Assembly: GCF_001270965.1 (NCBI RefSeq)
Contig: NZ_LGIA01000224.1
Coordinates: 1-42,381 of the forward strand
Length of the DNA stretch: 42,381 nucleotides
Direction of reading: 5' to 3'
Source of the DNA: Sunxiuqinia dokdonensis
GTDB taxonomy: Bacteria > Bacteroidota > Bacteroidia > Bacteroidales > Prolixibacteraceae
Shown: in pieces, positions 1 through 7,713 of the stretch
How the letters are laid out: the number at the start of each line of letters is the position of its first letter
Position numbering within the stretch: position 1 is the stretch's first letter
Notes under the pieces: model-generated
What the model was told of the DNA's origin: nothing
What the model saw: the letters and a program-made list of their open reading frames with translations, nothing else
The model's database searches: none
Made by a program: the position numbers and the translations under genes

Positions 1-46
1 GTTCATCAAACTCGGAAATGCTGTCATTAAAAACTTTGTAGAATAG
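1..46 (+). CDS. C-terminal end of an unidentified upstream gene (partial)
   Basis: From base 2 one frame reads F-I-K-L-G-N-A-V-I-K-N-F-V-E and stops at TAG 44-46. The residues and codons look like ordinary coding sequence and the next gene starts 58 bases later, so this could be the tail of a gene in the same sugar operon, for example a carbohydrate kinase. The other two forward frames also run open for a few codons before stopping, so the assignment is weak and the product cannot be named. Confidence 0.35.
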   Translation, partial: FIKLGNAVIKNFVE

Positions 47-104
47 GATAGGAAGTCGCAGTATTCAGTCGCAGTTTGCAGTTTGGAAGTTTGGAATTTG
101 AAAC
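47..104 (+). repeat. Short degenerate direct repeats in the leader of the aldolase gene
   Basis: The spacer contains AGTCGCAG twice (about 55 and 68), followed by runs of TTTGCAGTTTGGAAGTTTGGAATTTG that are near-copies of each other with a 6-9 base period. This gives a simple-sequence, AG/TTTGG-rich leader right before the start codon. It has no recognisable promoter or Shine-Dalgarno sequence. It may be slippage-prone sequence or a degenerate dispersed element; no function is claimed. Confidence 0.35.
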
Positions 105-2087
105 ATGGAATTTAAAAAGATGGAACAAGGATTAAAAGACCTCATTGAAGTATCGCAATTTTATGGCAAACAAAAGGATTTTGTGCTGGCTGGTGGCGGA
201 AATACTTCTTATAAAAATGATCAATACCTTTGGGTGAAAGCCAGCGGTTTTAGTTTGGCCACGATTGGCGAAGCTGGTTTTGCCAAGCTGGATCGTTCAC
301 AGTTGGAAGAGATTACAAACAAAACCTATTCGGATGATCCGCTGAAGCGCGAAGACGAGATTGTAAAAGACTTGATGAAAAGCCGCGTGGAGCCCGAAAA
401 GGGACAACGGCCCTCGGTGGAAACCTCGTTTCACAACCTGATGGATTTTTCGCTGGTGGTGCACACCCATTCAACCAAGGTGAATGGACTGATGTGCAGT
501 GAGCAGGCCGCGGAAAAAACCGCTGAGCTTTTTGGCGACGAGGTGATTTATATCGCTTACGAAGATCCGGGCTACATTCTTTTCAAGGTGGTTGAAAAGG
601 CCGTTGTCAATTACCGGAAGGAGAAAGGGAAAGAGCCGGGCATTATTTTTCTGCAAAACCACGGCGTGTTTGTTGGCGGAAATTCGGTGGCGGAAATTCA
701 TTCAAGCTATCAAATGATTGACGAAAAGCTGGATGCCGTTTACGGTACGGAACCTGCGAACGAAAACTTGCCAGTGAATCCAATCGCTGATCAGATTATT
801 CCAGCTGTACGCATGATGGTTTCCAAGGAATCTTTGAAAGCTGTGCGTTTGGCCAATACAACGCTTTTCGACAAATACCTGCAAAAGGAGAATCTGCCGG
901 CCATTTCGGTTCCTTTCACCCCCGATGGCATTGTGTACGCCAATTCGGCTTTTGTTTATGGGGAATTTAAGGGCGACGCGGAAGCTTTTCTGGAAGACAT
1001 TCAGCAGAAAATTAACCAATACGAACAAGAAAAAGGCAAACTGCCCAAAGTTATTTTTGCTTCGGGCCTGGGTGTAATGGTCATCGCCGACCATGCCGAG
1101 GGCGCTGAAATTTTGGTGGATGTGGTAACCGATCATTGCCGCATTGCTCAATTTGCCGAATCGTTTGGCGGACACCACCCGATGACGCCCGCGCAAATCG
1201 CTTTTATCGAAAGCTGGGAAGTGGAGCAGTATCGTTCCAAAATTTCGCTGGGTGGAACAGCTGGCCGTGCCGATCGCAAAGTGATCATCGTTACGGGTGG
1301 TGCACAGGGCTTTGGTGCCGGCATCGTGGAGCATTTGATGGAGCATGGTGCCAATGTGGTGATTGCCGATTTGAATGCCGAAAAAGGGCAGGAGTTTGCC
1401 GGCACTTTAAACGCGGTGAAGCGAAAAAACAAGGCCTTATTTGTTCAGACCGATGTGTCGAAGGCCGAATCGGTTGAAAACCTGGTTCGTGAAACCGTCA
1501 TCAACTTTGGTGGTTTGGATACCTTCATCAGTAATGCCGGGATTTTACGTGCAGGTGGTCTGGATGAAATGACTCCAGAAACGTTCGAGCTGATGACCAA
1601 AGTAAACTATTCAGCCTACTTTATTTGTTCCAAATATGCATCGGCTGTCATGAAGTTGCAGAATCAGTTTAAGCCGGATCATTTTACAGATATCATTCAA
1701 ATCAATTCAAAATCGGGATTGAAAGGAAGCAACAAGAACTTTGCCTATGCCGGTGGAAAGTTTGGTGGAATTGGTCTCACCCAGTCGTTTGCCCTGGAGT
1801 TGATGCCGTATAAAATTAAGGTGAATTCGATTTGTCCGGGCAACTTTTTCGACGGGCCACTTTGGGCTGATCCGGAAAATGGCCTGTTTGTGCAGTACTT
1901 GCGTGCCGGAAAAGTGCCGGGCGCCAAAACACTGGAGGATGTGAAGCATTTTTACGAAGCGCAGGTTCCCGCGGGCCGCGGATGCACCCCGCTCGACGTG
2001 ATGCGGGCCATCTTCTACGTGATGGAGCAGGAGTACGAAACCGGACAGGCCGTTCCTGTAACCGGCGGACAAAATATGTTGAACTAA
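105..2087 (+). CDS. Class II aldolase / sorbitol-6-phosphate-dehydrogenase-like SDR fusion
   Basis: This 660-residue cytoplasmic protein fuses two enzymes. Residues 1-215 are a class II (zinc) aldolase/epimerase domain: GGGNTS at 30-35, a candidate catalytic Glu in SVETSFH (E106), and zinc ligands in HTHS (H120, H122) and QNHG (H186). Residues 225-390 form the extra aldolase region seen in bifunctional aldolase-dehydrogenases. Residues 391-660 are a classical short-chain dehydrogenase with TGGAQGFG (397-404), NAG (477-479) and catalytic Y548-x3-K552. The SDR half has the block NSKSG, KFGGIGLTQS, PAGRGC and a terminal VTGGQ, which from memory resembles E. coli SrlD/GutD (sorbitol-6-phosphate 2-dehydrogenase) and not the lactaldehyde dehydrogenase half of RhaEW-type rhamnulose-phosphate fusions. 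The neighbours (SorE-like reductase and FSA) also point to ketose/polyol phosphates. The aldolase substrate is unknown. ATG at 120 is an alternative start. Confidence 0.85.
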   Translation: MEFKKMEQGLKDLIEVSQFYGKQKDFVLAGGGNTSYKNDQYLWVKASGFSLATIGEAGFAKLDRSQLEEITNKTYSDDPLKREDEIVKDLMKSRVEPEKGQRPSVETSFHNLMDFSLVVHTHSTKVNGLMCSEQAAEKTAELFGDEVIYIAYEDPGYILFKVVEKAVVNYRKEKGKEPGIIFLQNHGVFVGGNSVAEIHSSYQMIDEKLDAVYGTEPANENLPVNPIADQIIPAVRMMVSKESLKAVRLANTTLFDKYLQKENLPAISVPFTPDGIVYANSAFVYGEFKGDAEAFLEDIQQKINQYEQEKGKLPKVIFASGLGVMVIADHAEGAEILVDVVTDHCRIAQFAESFGGHHPMTPAQIAFIESWEVEQYRSKISLGGTAGRADRKVIIVTGGAQGFGAGIVEHLMEHGANVVIADLNAEKGQEFAGTLNAVKRKNKALFVQTDVSKAESVENLVRETVINFGGLDTFISNAGILRAGGLDEMTPETFELMTKVNYSAYFICSKYASAVMKLQNQFKPDHFTDIIQINSKSGLKGSNKNFAYAGGKFGGIGLTQSFALELMPYKIKVNSICPGNFFDGPLWADPENGLFVQYLRAGKVPGAKTLEDVKHFYEAQVPAGRGCTPLDVMRAIFYVMEQEYETGQAVPVTGGQNMLN

Positions 2088-2107
2088 GACTGGCCTTTTC
2101 AGGTCGA

Positions 2108-2177
2108 GTCATCCTGGACTTGTTTCAGGATCTCTATGCTAACAGATCCCGATCCGGCGGTTGCCGGACGGGATGAC
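2108..2177. repeat. 70-bp palindromic repeat element (REP/MITE-like)
   Basis: The spacer between the fusion gene and the SorE-like gene is almost entirely this element. It is bounded by a 7-bp terminal inverted repeat, GTCATCC (2108-2114) and GGATGAC (2171-2177). Inside are two hairpins: ATCCTG-N9-CAGGAT (2111-2131), and CCGGC-N4-GCCGG (2154-2167). The left part (TCATCCTGGACTTGTTTCAGGATC) resembles dispersed intergenic repeats common in Bacteroidota genomes. No other copy was seen in this window. In an operon the hairpins could stabilise upstream mRNA or reduce read-through. Confidence 0.6.
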
Positions 2178-2204
2178 GGATTAAAAAAAAGGAAATAAGA
2201 CAAT

Positions 2205-3476
2205 ATGAAAACAAAAGCAGTTCGATTATACGGTAAAAAGGATTTGCGATTGGAAGAGTTCGAACTTCCCGCGATCAAAGAAGATGAGATTTTAGCGAAA
2301 GTGGTTTCCGACAGCATTTGCATGTCGTCATACAAAGCCGCAACGCAGGGAACTGATCACAAGCGGATTCCGAATGATGTGGCCGAAAACCCCATTTTGA
2401 TCGGGCATGAGTTTGCTGGTGAGTTGGTTGAAGTCGGTGCTAAATGGCAGCACAAGTTTAAGGCCGGACAGAAGTTTTCCATTCAACCGGCTATTTATTA
2501 CAACGATGGCCCGGTTGGGGTGCTGAGTGCTCCCGGCTATTCGTACCAATACATTGGCGGCGATGCTACGTACGTCATCATCCCCAAAGATGTGCTGGTG
2601 CAGGATTGTCTGCTGGCTTACGAAGGTCCGGGCTATTACCCCGCATCGCTGGCCGAGCCGCTGAGTTGTGTGATTGGTGCCATGCACGCCAATTACCACA
2701 CCACGCCGGGTTCGTACAAGCACGACATGGAAATTGTAGACGGCGGTAAAATGGCCATCCTGGCTGGCGTTGGACCAATGGGACTGGCAGCGATCAACTA
2801 CGTGATTATGCGTGAAGATCGCAAGCCGTCGCTTTTGGTGGTCACCGATATTGATCAGGCGCGACTGGACCGTGCCGCTTCGATCTATTCGCCGGAATGG
2901 GCCAAATCAAAAGGGATTGAATTAATTTATCTGAATACCAGTGGTGAAGATCCGGTAGCTAAATTGCGAGGTTTAACAGATGGCGAAGGCTACAACGACG
3001 TATTTGTTTTTGCGCCTGTTCCCGCAGTGATTGAACAAGGTGATGCTATTTTAGGACACGACGGATGTTTGAACTTCTTTGCCGGGCCAGCCAATCCGGA
3101 GTTCAGTGCCAAGTTGAACTTTTACAACGTGCATTACGCCTATACGCACATTGTTGGCACGTCGGGCGGTAATAACGACGATATGGTGGAATCGCTGGAG
3201 ATGTTTGGCAAAGGACTGGATCCCGCCGGGCTGGTGACACACATTGGAGGGCTGAATGCGGTGATTGATACAACTTTGGATTTGCCGAATATTCCAGGCG
3301 GGAAAAAGCTGATCTATACGCATAAAAACATTCCCTTGACCGCCATCAGCGAATTTGAAGAAAAAGGAAAATCTGATCCATTGTTTGCCAAATTGCATGA
3401 GATTTGCCAAAGAAACAACGAACTTTGGTCCGTTGAAGCAGAAGATTACCTGCTGGCAAATGCACAAGACATCTAG
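2205..3476 (+). CDS. sorE: Zinc-type L-sorbose-1-phosphate reductase-like dehydrogenase (SorE family)
   Basis: This is a 423-residue medium-chain dehydrogenase. Zinc-site residues are visible at C39 (SDSICMSS), H68-E69 (GHEFAG) and E151 (LAEP); a Rossmann motif GVGPMG lies around 188-193. The N-terminus (AVRLYGKKDLRLEEFELP), HANYHTTPG, FFAGP, NVHYAYTH and PGGKKLIY match my recollection of Klebsiella SorE, which reversibly reduces L-sorbose 1-phosphate to D-glucitol 6-phosphate with NAD(P)H. That product is the substrate expected for the SDR half of the preceding gene, so the pair would convert sorbose 1-phosphate to fructose 6-phosphate. The start follows AAAAAAAGGAAATAAG. A related polyol-phosphate substrate is possible because this is family-level recognition. 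Confidence 0.8.
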   Translation: MKTKAVRLYGKKDLRLEEFELPAIKEDEILAKVVSDSICMSSYKAATQGTDHKRIPNDVAENPILIGHEFAGELVEVGAKWQHKFKAGQKFSIQPAIYYNDGPVGVLSAPGYSYQYIGGDATYVIIPKDVLVQDCLLAYEGPGYYPASLAEPLSCVIGAMHANYHTTPGSYKHDMEIVDGGKMAILAGVGPMGLAAINYVIMREDRKPSLLVVTDIDQARLDRAASIYSPEWAKSKGIELIYLNTSGEDPVAKLRGLTDGEGYNDVFVFAPVPAVIEQGDAILGHDGCLNFFAGPANPEFSAKLNFYNVHYAYTHIVGTSGGNNDDMVESLEMFGKGLDPAGLVTHIGGLNAVIDTTLDLPNIPGGKKLIYTHKNIPLTAISEFEEKGKSDPLFAKLHEICQRNNELWSVEAEDYLLANAQDI

Positions 3477-3566
3477 TTAAGATTTTACAAATAAGCTAAC
3501 TAACGCAGGAGTTCATGGAGTGTATGCTCGGTGGTTCTTGCGTTTGTTATTAAAAAAACAAATGGT

Positions 3567-4232
3567 ATGATTTACATGGCAGATACCGCCGATCTTTCGG
3601 CATTAAAAGAGTTGTATGATTTTTTTCCTTTGGAAGGAGTAACAACGAATCCAACGATTCTAAAGCAATCGGGCATGAAATTGTCTGAAGCGGTTGAAGA
3701 AGTGGCCCGGATTGTGGGCGAAGGCATGATCCACGTCCAGCTAATCAGCACCACAGCAGACGAAATGGTGAAAGAAGCAAAAAAGTACAAGTCATACTTT
3801 GACCTGGGCGATAACTTTTACGCCAAAATTCCGGTGGTTGCTGAAGGATTTAAGGCCATGCGCATCCTCAAGGATACCGGCATGAATGTGACTGCAACGG
3901 CCATATTTACCCAGCAGCAAGCCTTGGTAGCTGCCAAAGCCGGAGCCGACTTTGTAGCGCCTTATGTCAGTCGTCTGGACAATATTTCGTCACACGGAAT
4001 TGAAGTGGTGCGCGATATTGCGCGGAACATGAACGAATACAAGCTAAACACGAAAGTGTTGGCCGCCAGCTTCAAAACCGTTGACCAAATCTACCGGGTG
4101 AGCATGAATGGCTCCCACTCAGCTACCATCAGCCCCGAGCTCTTGCTGCAATTGATCAAACACCCCATGACGGATATCAGCGTCACCCAGTTTTTAAAAG
4201 ACGGCGAAGGGCTGTATGATGTGTCTTTTTAA
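3567..4232 (+). CDS. fsa: Fructose-6-phosphate aldolase (transaldolase-like)
   Basis: This 221-residue TIM-barrel class I aldolase belongs to the FSA/TalC subfamily. The chosen start gives MIYMADTADLSALK, matching the family N-terminus; an upstream in-frame ATG at 3531 would add 12 residues without family support. Visible motifs are GVTTNPTI (24-31), the Schiff-base lysine in AKIPV (K87), APYVSRLD and KVLAASFKT. Members reversibly split fructose 6-phosphate into dihydroxyacetone and glyceraldehyde 3-phosphate, or act as short transaldolases in the pentose-phosphate pathway. Its place after the sorbose-phosphate reductase and sorbitol-phosphate dehydrogenase-like genes fits direct cleavage of the fructose 6-phosphate they would form. 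A terminator 53 bases downstream ends the cluster. Confidence 0.85.
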   Translation: MIYMADTADLSALKELYDFFPLEGVTTNPTILKQSGMKLSEAVEEVARIVGEGMIHVQLISTTADEMVKEAKKYKSYFDLGDNFYAKIPVVAEGFKAMRILKDTGMNVTATAIFTQQQALVAAKAGADFVAPYVSRLDNISSHGIEVVRDIARNMNEYKLNTKVLAASFKTVDQIYRVSMNGSHSATISPELLLQLIKHPMTDISVTQFLKDGEGLYDVSF

Positions 4233-4284
4233 GGCAGTTCCAGTCAGCGGACTATGTTTGTTAGATGAATAGATTATAAAACAG

Positions 4285-4314
4285 GAAGGGATCACACGGT
4301 CCCTTCTTCCTTTT
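4285..4314 (+). terminator. Rho-independent terminator after fsa
   Basis: GAAGGGA (4285-4291) pairs with TCCCTTC (4300-4306) around an 8-base loop, followed by TTCCTTTT. Confidence 0.75.
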
Positions 4315-4496
4315 GCTCCAAATTATATAGAATTAATATAAATAGTGCTTATCCTCGCATCGTCTCCGGAAAGTCAATGTTTTTTGTGTGTTTAATGTAT
4401 TGATATTCAATTAATATTTTTTCAATCAAGACATTTCGACCAAAAGACTGTTTTCGTCTAATGTCTTGTATCTGACTGATGTACAGCATAAATCCA

Positions 4497-4525
4497 TTGT
4501 TGGGAAAGAAAAAAATTTACTTTTG
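4497..4525 (+). promoter_or_regulatory. Bacteroidota-type promoter of the FadL-like gene
   Basis: The -7 box TACTTTTG (4518-4525) matches TAnnTTTG. A TTG at 4497-4499 serves as a -33 candidate with an 18-base spacer, slightly short of the usual 19-21. Transcription would begin near 4531, about 22 bases before the ATG at 4553. Confidence 0.6.
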
Positions 4526-4552
4526 TCGCCTACAACTAATCTTTTAATTGTG

Positions 4553-6160
4553 ATGAAGAGAACAACTTTACTAACCGTTGTATGCTTTTTATTCATACAA
4601 TCGGTAATTGCCGGAGGCTTGTTAACCAACGCGAATCAGAGTGCTCAATACATGCGCATGCTTTCCCGCAATGCTTCAACTGATCTGGATGCAGTCTATT
4701 TCAATCCAGCGGGTGTGATGGAAATGGCCAATGGCTTCCACTTTGGATTTCATAGCCAAACTCTGTTTCAAACCCGGACCATTACCACTACCGCTCCACT
4801 AAACAACCAGGAGTTTGTTGGCAATCTTGAAATCCCGGTTTTCCCTACCGCCTTTGCGGTTTACAAAAAAGACAACTGGGCTTTTTCCTTTGGCTTGGGA
4901 CCCAATGCCGGCGGAGGCTCCGTCGTTTTTGATGAGGGTATTCCTTCGTTTGAAGGAAAGATTGCCACCCAGGTGAATGGACAATTGGTGCCAGCCTTGG
5001 CAGGATTAGCAGCTTTTGGGTACGAGGTGCAGCCCGGATACGGTGCAGCTATCGAGTTTGAAGGACGCTCCGTCTTCTGGGGAATTCAGCTGGGAGCCAC
5101 AACAAAGCTGAGCGAGGCGGTATCAGTTTATGGAGGAGTCCGAGTACTTCCTTCAATCAACACATACACTGGCGGAATTTCGAATATTCAGCTGAAAGTG
5201 AATGGCTCAATGACCAATGCCGAGCAATTCTTATTAGGAGCCTCTACTTCGGTAGGTGCTGCTGCAACTAATGCAGCCAATGCTGCTGCCGGGATGCAAC
5301 CCCTCATTGATAACGGAGCTGGTGGCTACACTTTGGATCAGGTTGAACAAGGGGGTTATATCAGCGCTGCCGAGCGAACACAAATTGAACAGGGTTTAAT
5401 GGGTTTGGGTGCTACACAGGCGCAGATTGATGCGATGCAAATTACGCAGATTCAAGGTACTTTCAGTGCCGGAGCAACCGTTTTGAATGCCACAGCCAAT
5501 GAGCTGGAGGAGAACTCAGCTTTGCTAAAAGATCAGGAAGTGGACACCAAGCAAACCGGAACAGGTTTTACGCCGATATTAGGGGTGAATATCTCGCCCA
5601 GCGATAAGCTGAATATTGGTTTGAAGTATGAATTTCAGACTGCCCTGAAGCTTACTAACGATACCAAAGTTGACGATACCGGCATGTTCCCGGATAAAGC
5701 AGAGTCGCGGAGCGATATTCCGGCTATTTTATCGGTTGGGGTGAACTACAAACCATCAAAAAAATGGCTGACTTCCGTGTCGTTTATCAACTATTTTGAT
5801 AAGGGTGTCGACTGGGGAAACAATATTTACGGGCAGGAGCGAATCATCGAAAGCGGTTTGTGGGAGCTTTCAGCGGGCGTGCAATACAGCATCACCGACC
5901 GCTTTGCGCTGAGTGTGGGCGGCATGCAATCGACCACCGGCGTAAGCGAGCAGTACCAAAGTGACTTCAGCTACAGCAATTCATCGAACTCCATGGCTTT
6001 TGGTTTGCAGTGGAAAGCCACCGACCAACTGACCCTCGATGCCGGTGTGCTGTACACCACCTACAAAGATGAAGACAAGTCGTTTGGAACCTACACCGAA
6101 ACGTACGATAAGGAAAATCTGGGTTTAGCCATCGGCTTATCTTACAGTATTTTCAAATAG
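4553..6160 (+). CDS. FadL/OmpP1/TodX-family outer membrane channel
   Basis: This 535-residue protein starts with a Sec signal peptide (MKRTTLLTVVCFLFIQSVIA, about residues 1-20). The mature N-terminus resembles the FadL hatch, with GLLTNANQSA and the hallmark NPAG in VYFNPAGV. The rest alternates polar and hydrophobic residues like a beta-barrel, and the C-terminus ends in an amphipathic strand with a final aromatic region (SYSIFK). Family members move long-chain fatty acids or other hydrophobic compounds across the outer membrane. An Ala/Gln-rich insertion of roughly 100 residues (about 215-325, including NAANAAAG and TQAQIDAMQ) interrupts the barrel and may be an extracellular loop. The gene is monocistronic between its own promoter and a strong terminator. 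Confidence 0.85.
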   Translation: MKRTTLLTVVCFLFIQSVIAGGLLTNANQSAQYMRMLSRNASTDLDAVYFNPAGVMEMANGFHFGFHSQTLFQTRTITTTAPLNNQEFVGNLEIPVFPTAFAVYKKDNWAFSFGLGPNAGGGSVVFDEGIPSFEGKIATQVNGQLVPALAGLAAFGYEVQPGYGAAIEFEGRSVFWGIQLGATTKLSEAVSVYGGVRVLPSINTYTGGISNIQLKVNGSMTNAEQFLLGASTSVGAAATNAANAAAGMQPLIDNGAGGYTLDQVEQGGYISAAERTQIEQGLMGLGATQAQIDAMQITQIQGTFSAGATVLNATANELEENSALLKDQEVDTKQTGTGFTPILGVNISPSDKLNIGLKYEFQTALKLTNDTKVDDTGMFPDKAESRSDIPAILSVGVNYKPSKKWLTSVSFINYFDKGVDWGNNIYGQERIIESGLWELSAGVQYSITDRFALSVGGMQSTTGVSEQYQSDFSYSNSSNSMAFGLQWKATDQLTLDAGVLYTTYKDEDKSFGTYTETYDKENLGLAIGLSYSIFK

Positions 6161-6186
6161 AATAAATTGATTTCAGCGTGGATAAG

Positions 6187-6218
6187 AGAGGCTCCCGAAA
6201 CGGAGTCTCTTTCTTTTT
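6187..6218 (+). terminator. Rho-independent terminator after the FadL-like gene
   Basis: AGAGGCTCC (6187-6195) pairs with GGAGTCTCT (6202-6210, one G-U) around a CGAAAC loop, followed by TTCTTTTT. Confidence 0.8.
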
Positions 6219-6268
6219 GCCCGGATTTTTGATATTTTCACGGCACTTACAGAGAAAAAACACACCTG

Positions 6269-7639
6269 ATGAAGCAATGGATTTTACTGATGGGATTGGC
6301 CTTGCCTTTTTTTGTTGCGGGCCAGTCGATTGATGACATTGAACTGGCGAAGATCCGCGCTGGTTTTGAGAAGGACAATTACACCACCGGCATGCAAAAT
6401 GCCTTATCGTCGAACGAGATCACGAAGCTGGCCTGGAGCCGCGAAAACGAAGGGTTGACCGACCATTATTTTACCTATCGCGTCGATGTGTCGGGCATTA
6501 CCAACCAAAAGAAATCGGGCCGATGCTGGCTGTTTACTTCGCTCAACATTTTCCGGCCCATGGCTGCTGAGCATTTCAATACCAAATCCTTCGAATTTTC
6601 AGAGAATTATCTTTATTTCTGGGATTTGTTTGAAAAGGCCAATTTGTTTCTGAACAACATCGTCGCTACGGCCGACCGCGGCATTGACGACGAAAAAGTG
6701 CGCTGGTATTTCCGCTCACCGGTTGACGATGGCGGACAATGGATCAACTTTGTGAACCTGGCCAACAAATACGGCCTGGTGCCACGCGAGGCGATGGAAG
6801 AAACCTTTTCGAGTGAGAATACGAGTTGGATGACCAAGCTGATCAACCGCAAGCTGCGCGAACAGGCCCTGCAACTGCGAGAGCTGAAAAACGCCGGAAC
6901 GAGCGACAAGCAGATGGAAGCGACCAAAGTGGATATGTTAAGCACCATTTACCGCATGCTGGCGCTGAACCTGGGCGAACCGCCAACGGAGTTTAACTAT
7001 CGTTACAAAACCAAAGATGCGCAGTTGGTTGCCGCCAAAACCTTCACCCCAAAAAGCTTCATGAAAGAAGTGCTGGGCGAGGTTCAGCTCAGCGACTATG
7101 TGATGTTGATGAACGACCCTTCGCGCCCATTCTGGAAGCATTACGAAATTGAAAACTACCGCAATGTGCAGGAAGGCGAAAACTGGCACTATGTGAATTT
7201 GCCCAATGAGGTCATCAAAGGGTTTTGTATTGAATCGATCAAGAACAATGAAGCCATGTACGCCTCCTGCGATGTGGGCAAGCAGCTCCGGCGAGATTTT
7301 GGCGTGCTCGATGTCGATAACTTCAACTACGAAGCGGTGTACGATGTGCCCTTTGGCATGGACAAAAAGCAACGCATCCAAAGTCGCGAAAGCGGTTCGA
7401 GCCACGGCATGGCGCTGATTGCGGTTGAGGTGGACGAAAAAGAACAGCCGCTGAAATGGCAGTTCGAAAACAGCTGGGGCGAGCAAGCCGGCGAAAAAGG
7501 CTACCTCACCTTCACAGATGAATGGTTCAACGAGTATATGTTTCGGATGGTGGTACACAAGAAATTCGTCAACCAAAAAGTGTTGGATATTTACAACGAA
7601 AAAGCGACCATGCTTCCACCCTGGGATCCGATGTTTTAA
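6269..7639 (+). CDS. pepC: Secreted C1B cysteine peptidase (bleomycin hydrolase / aminopeptidase C type)
   Basis: This 456-residue papain-fold peptidase has the catalytic set in the expected order: Q80 and C86 in QKKSGRCW, H379 in SSHGMALI and N401 in ENSWG. Unlike the cytoplasmic bacterial PepC enzymes, it begins with a Sec signal peptide (MKQWILLMGLALPFFVAG, cleavage near 18-19), so it should act in the periplasm or outside. Known family members are hexameric; their C-terminal arm reaches into the active site and makes them aminopeptidases. Here the protein ends PPWDPMF, while lactococcal PepC continues a few residues past PWDPM, so the arm may be shorter. It is transcribed alone and converges on the serpin operon across a shared terminator. 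Peptide scavenging is the likeliest role. Confidence 0.88.
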   Translation: MKQWILLMGLALPFFVAGQSIDDIELAKIRAGFEKDNYTTGMQNALSSNEITKLAWSRENEGLTDHYFTYRVDVSGITNQKKSGRCWLFTSLNIFRPMAAEHFNTKSFEFSENYLYFWDLFEKANLFLNNIVATADRGIDDEKVRWYFRSPVDDGGQWINFVNLANKYGLVPREAMEETFSSENTSWMTKLINRKLREQALQLRELKNAGTSDKQMEATKVDMLSTIYRMLALNLGEPPTEFNYRYKTKDAQLVAAKTFTPKSFMKEVLGEVQLSDYVMLMNDPSRPFWKHYEIENYRNVQEGENWHYVNLPNEVIKGFCIESIKNNEAMYASCDVGKQLRRDFGVLDVDNFNYEAVYDVPFGMDKKQRIQSRESGSSHGMALIAVEVDEKEQPLKWQFENSWGEQAGEKGYLTFTDEWFNEYMFRMVVHKKFVNQKVLDIYNEKATMLPPWDPMF

Positions 7640-7654
7640 GAAAAACTGAAAGTA

Positions 7655-7692
7655 AACAGGCGGCAATTTTCAACAATTGCTGCCTGTTTTGT
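7655..7692 (+). terminator. Strong terminator between convergent pepC and serpin operon
   Basis: AACAGGCGGCAATT (7655-7668) pairs with AATTGCTGCCTGTT (7675-7688, one G-U), followed by TTGTTTTT for the plus-strand transcript. The hairpin could also slow transcripts from the minus strand, though the U-tract there is poor. Confidence 0.85.
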
Positions 7693-7713
7693 TTTTATAA
7701 ATCATTCAGAATA

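Larger units (their letters stand above)
4233..4552. other. 320-bp intergenic region, fsa to fadL-like gene
   Basis: This stretch holds the rho-independent terminator of the sugar-phosphate cluster (4285-4314), then about 180 bases of AT-rich sequence without an identifiable gene, and the promoter of the FadL-like gene (4497-4525). An open frame extending upstream of the FadL signal peptide to 4466 is not used, because it would put 29 residues in front of a complete Sec signal and would begin upstream of the promoter. Confidence 0.6.

Noticed and set aside
702-1346. Long minus-strand open frame (214 codons) inside the aldolase-SDR gene
   Set aside because: It is antisense to a gene with clear motifs and its translation shows no family features, with low-quality composition rich in His, Phe and Asn.
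6938-7666. Long minus-strand open frame (242 codons) antisense to pepC
   Set aside because: The peptidase motifs on the plus strand are complete; the antisense translation is His/Phe/Val-rich and resembles nothing.
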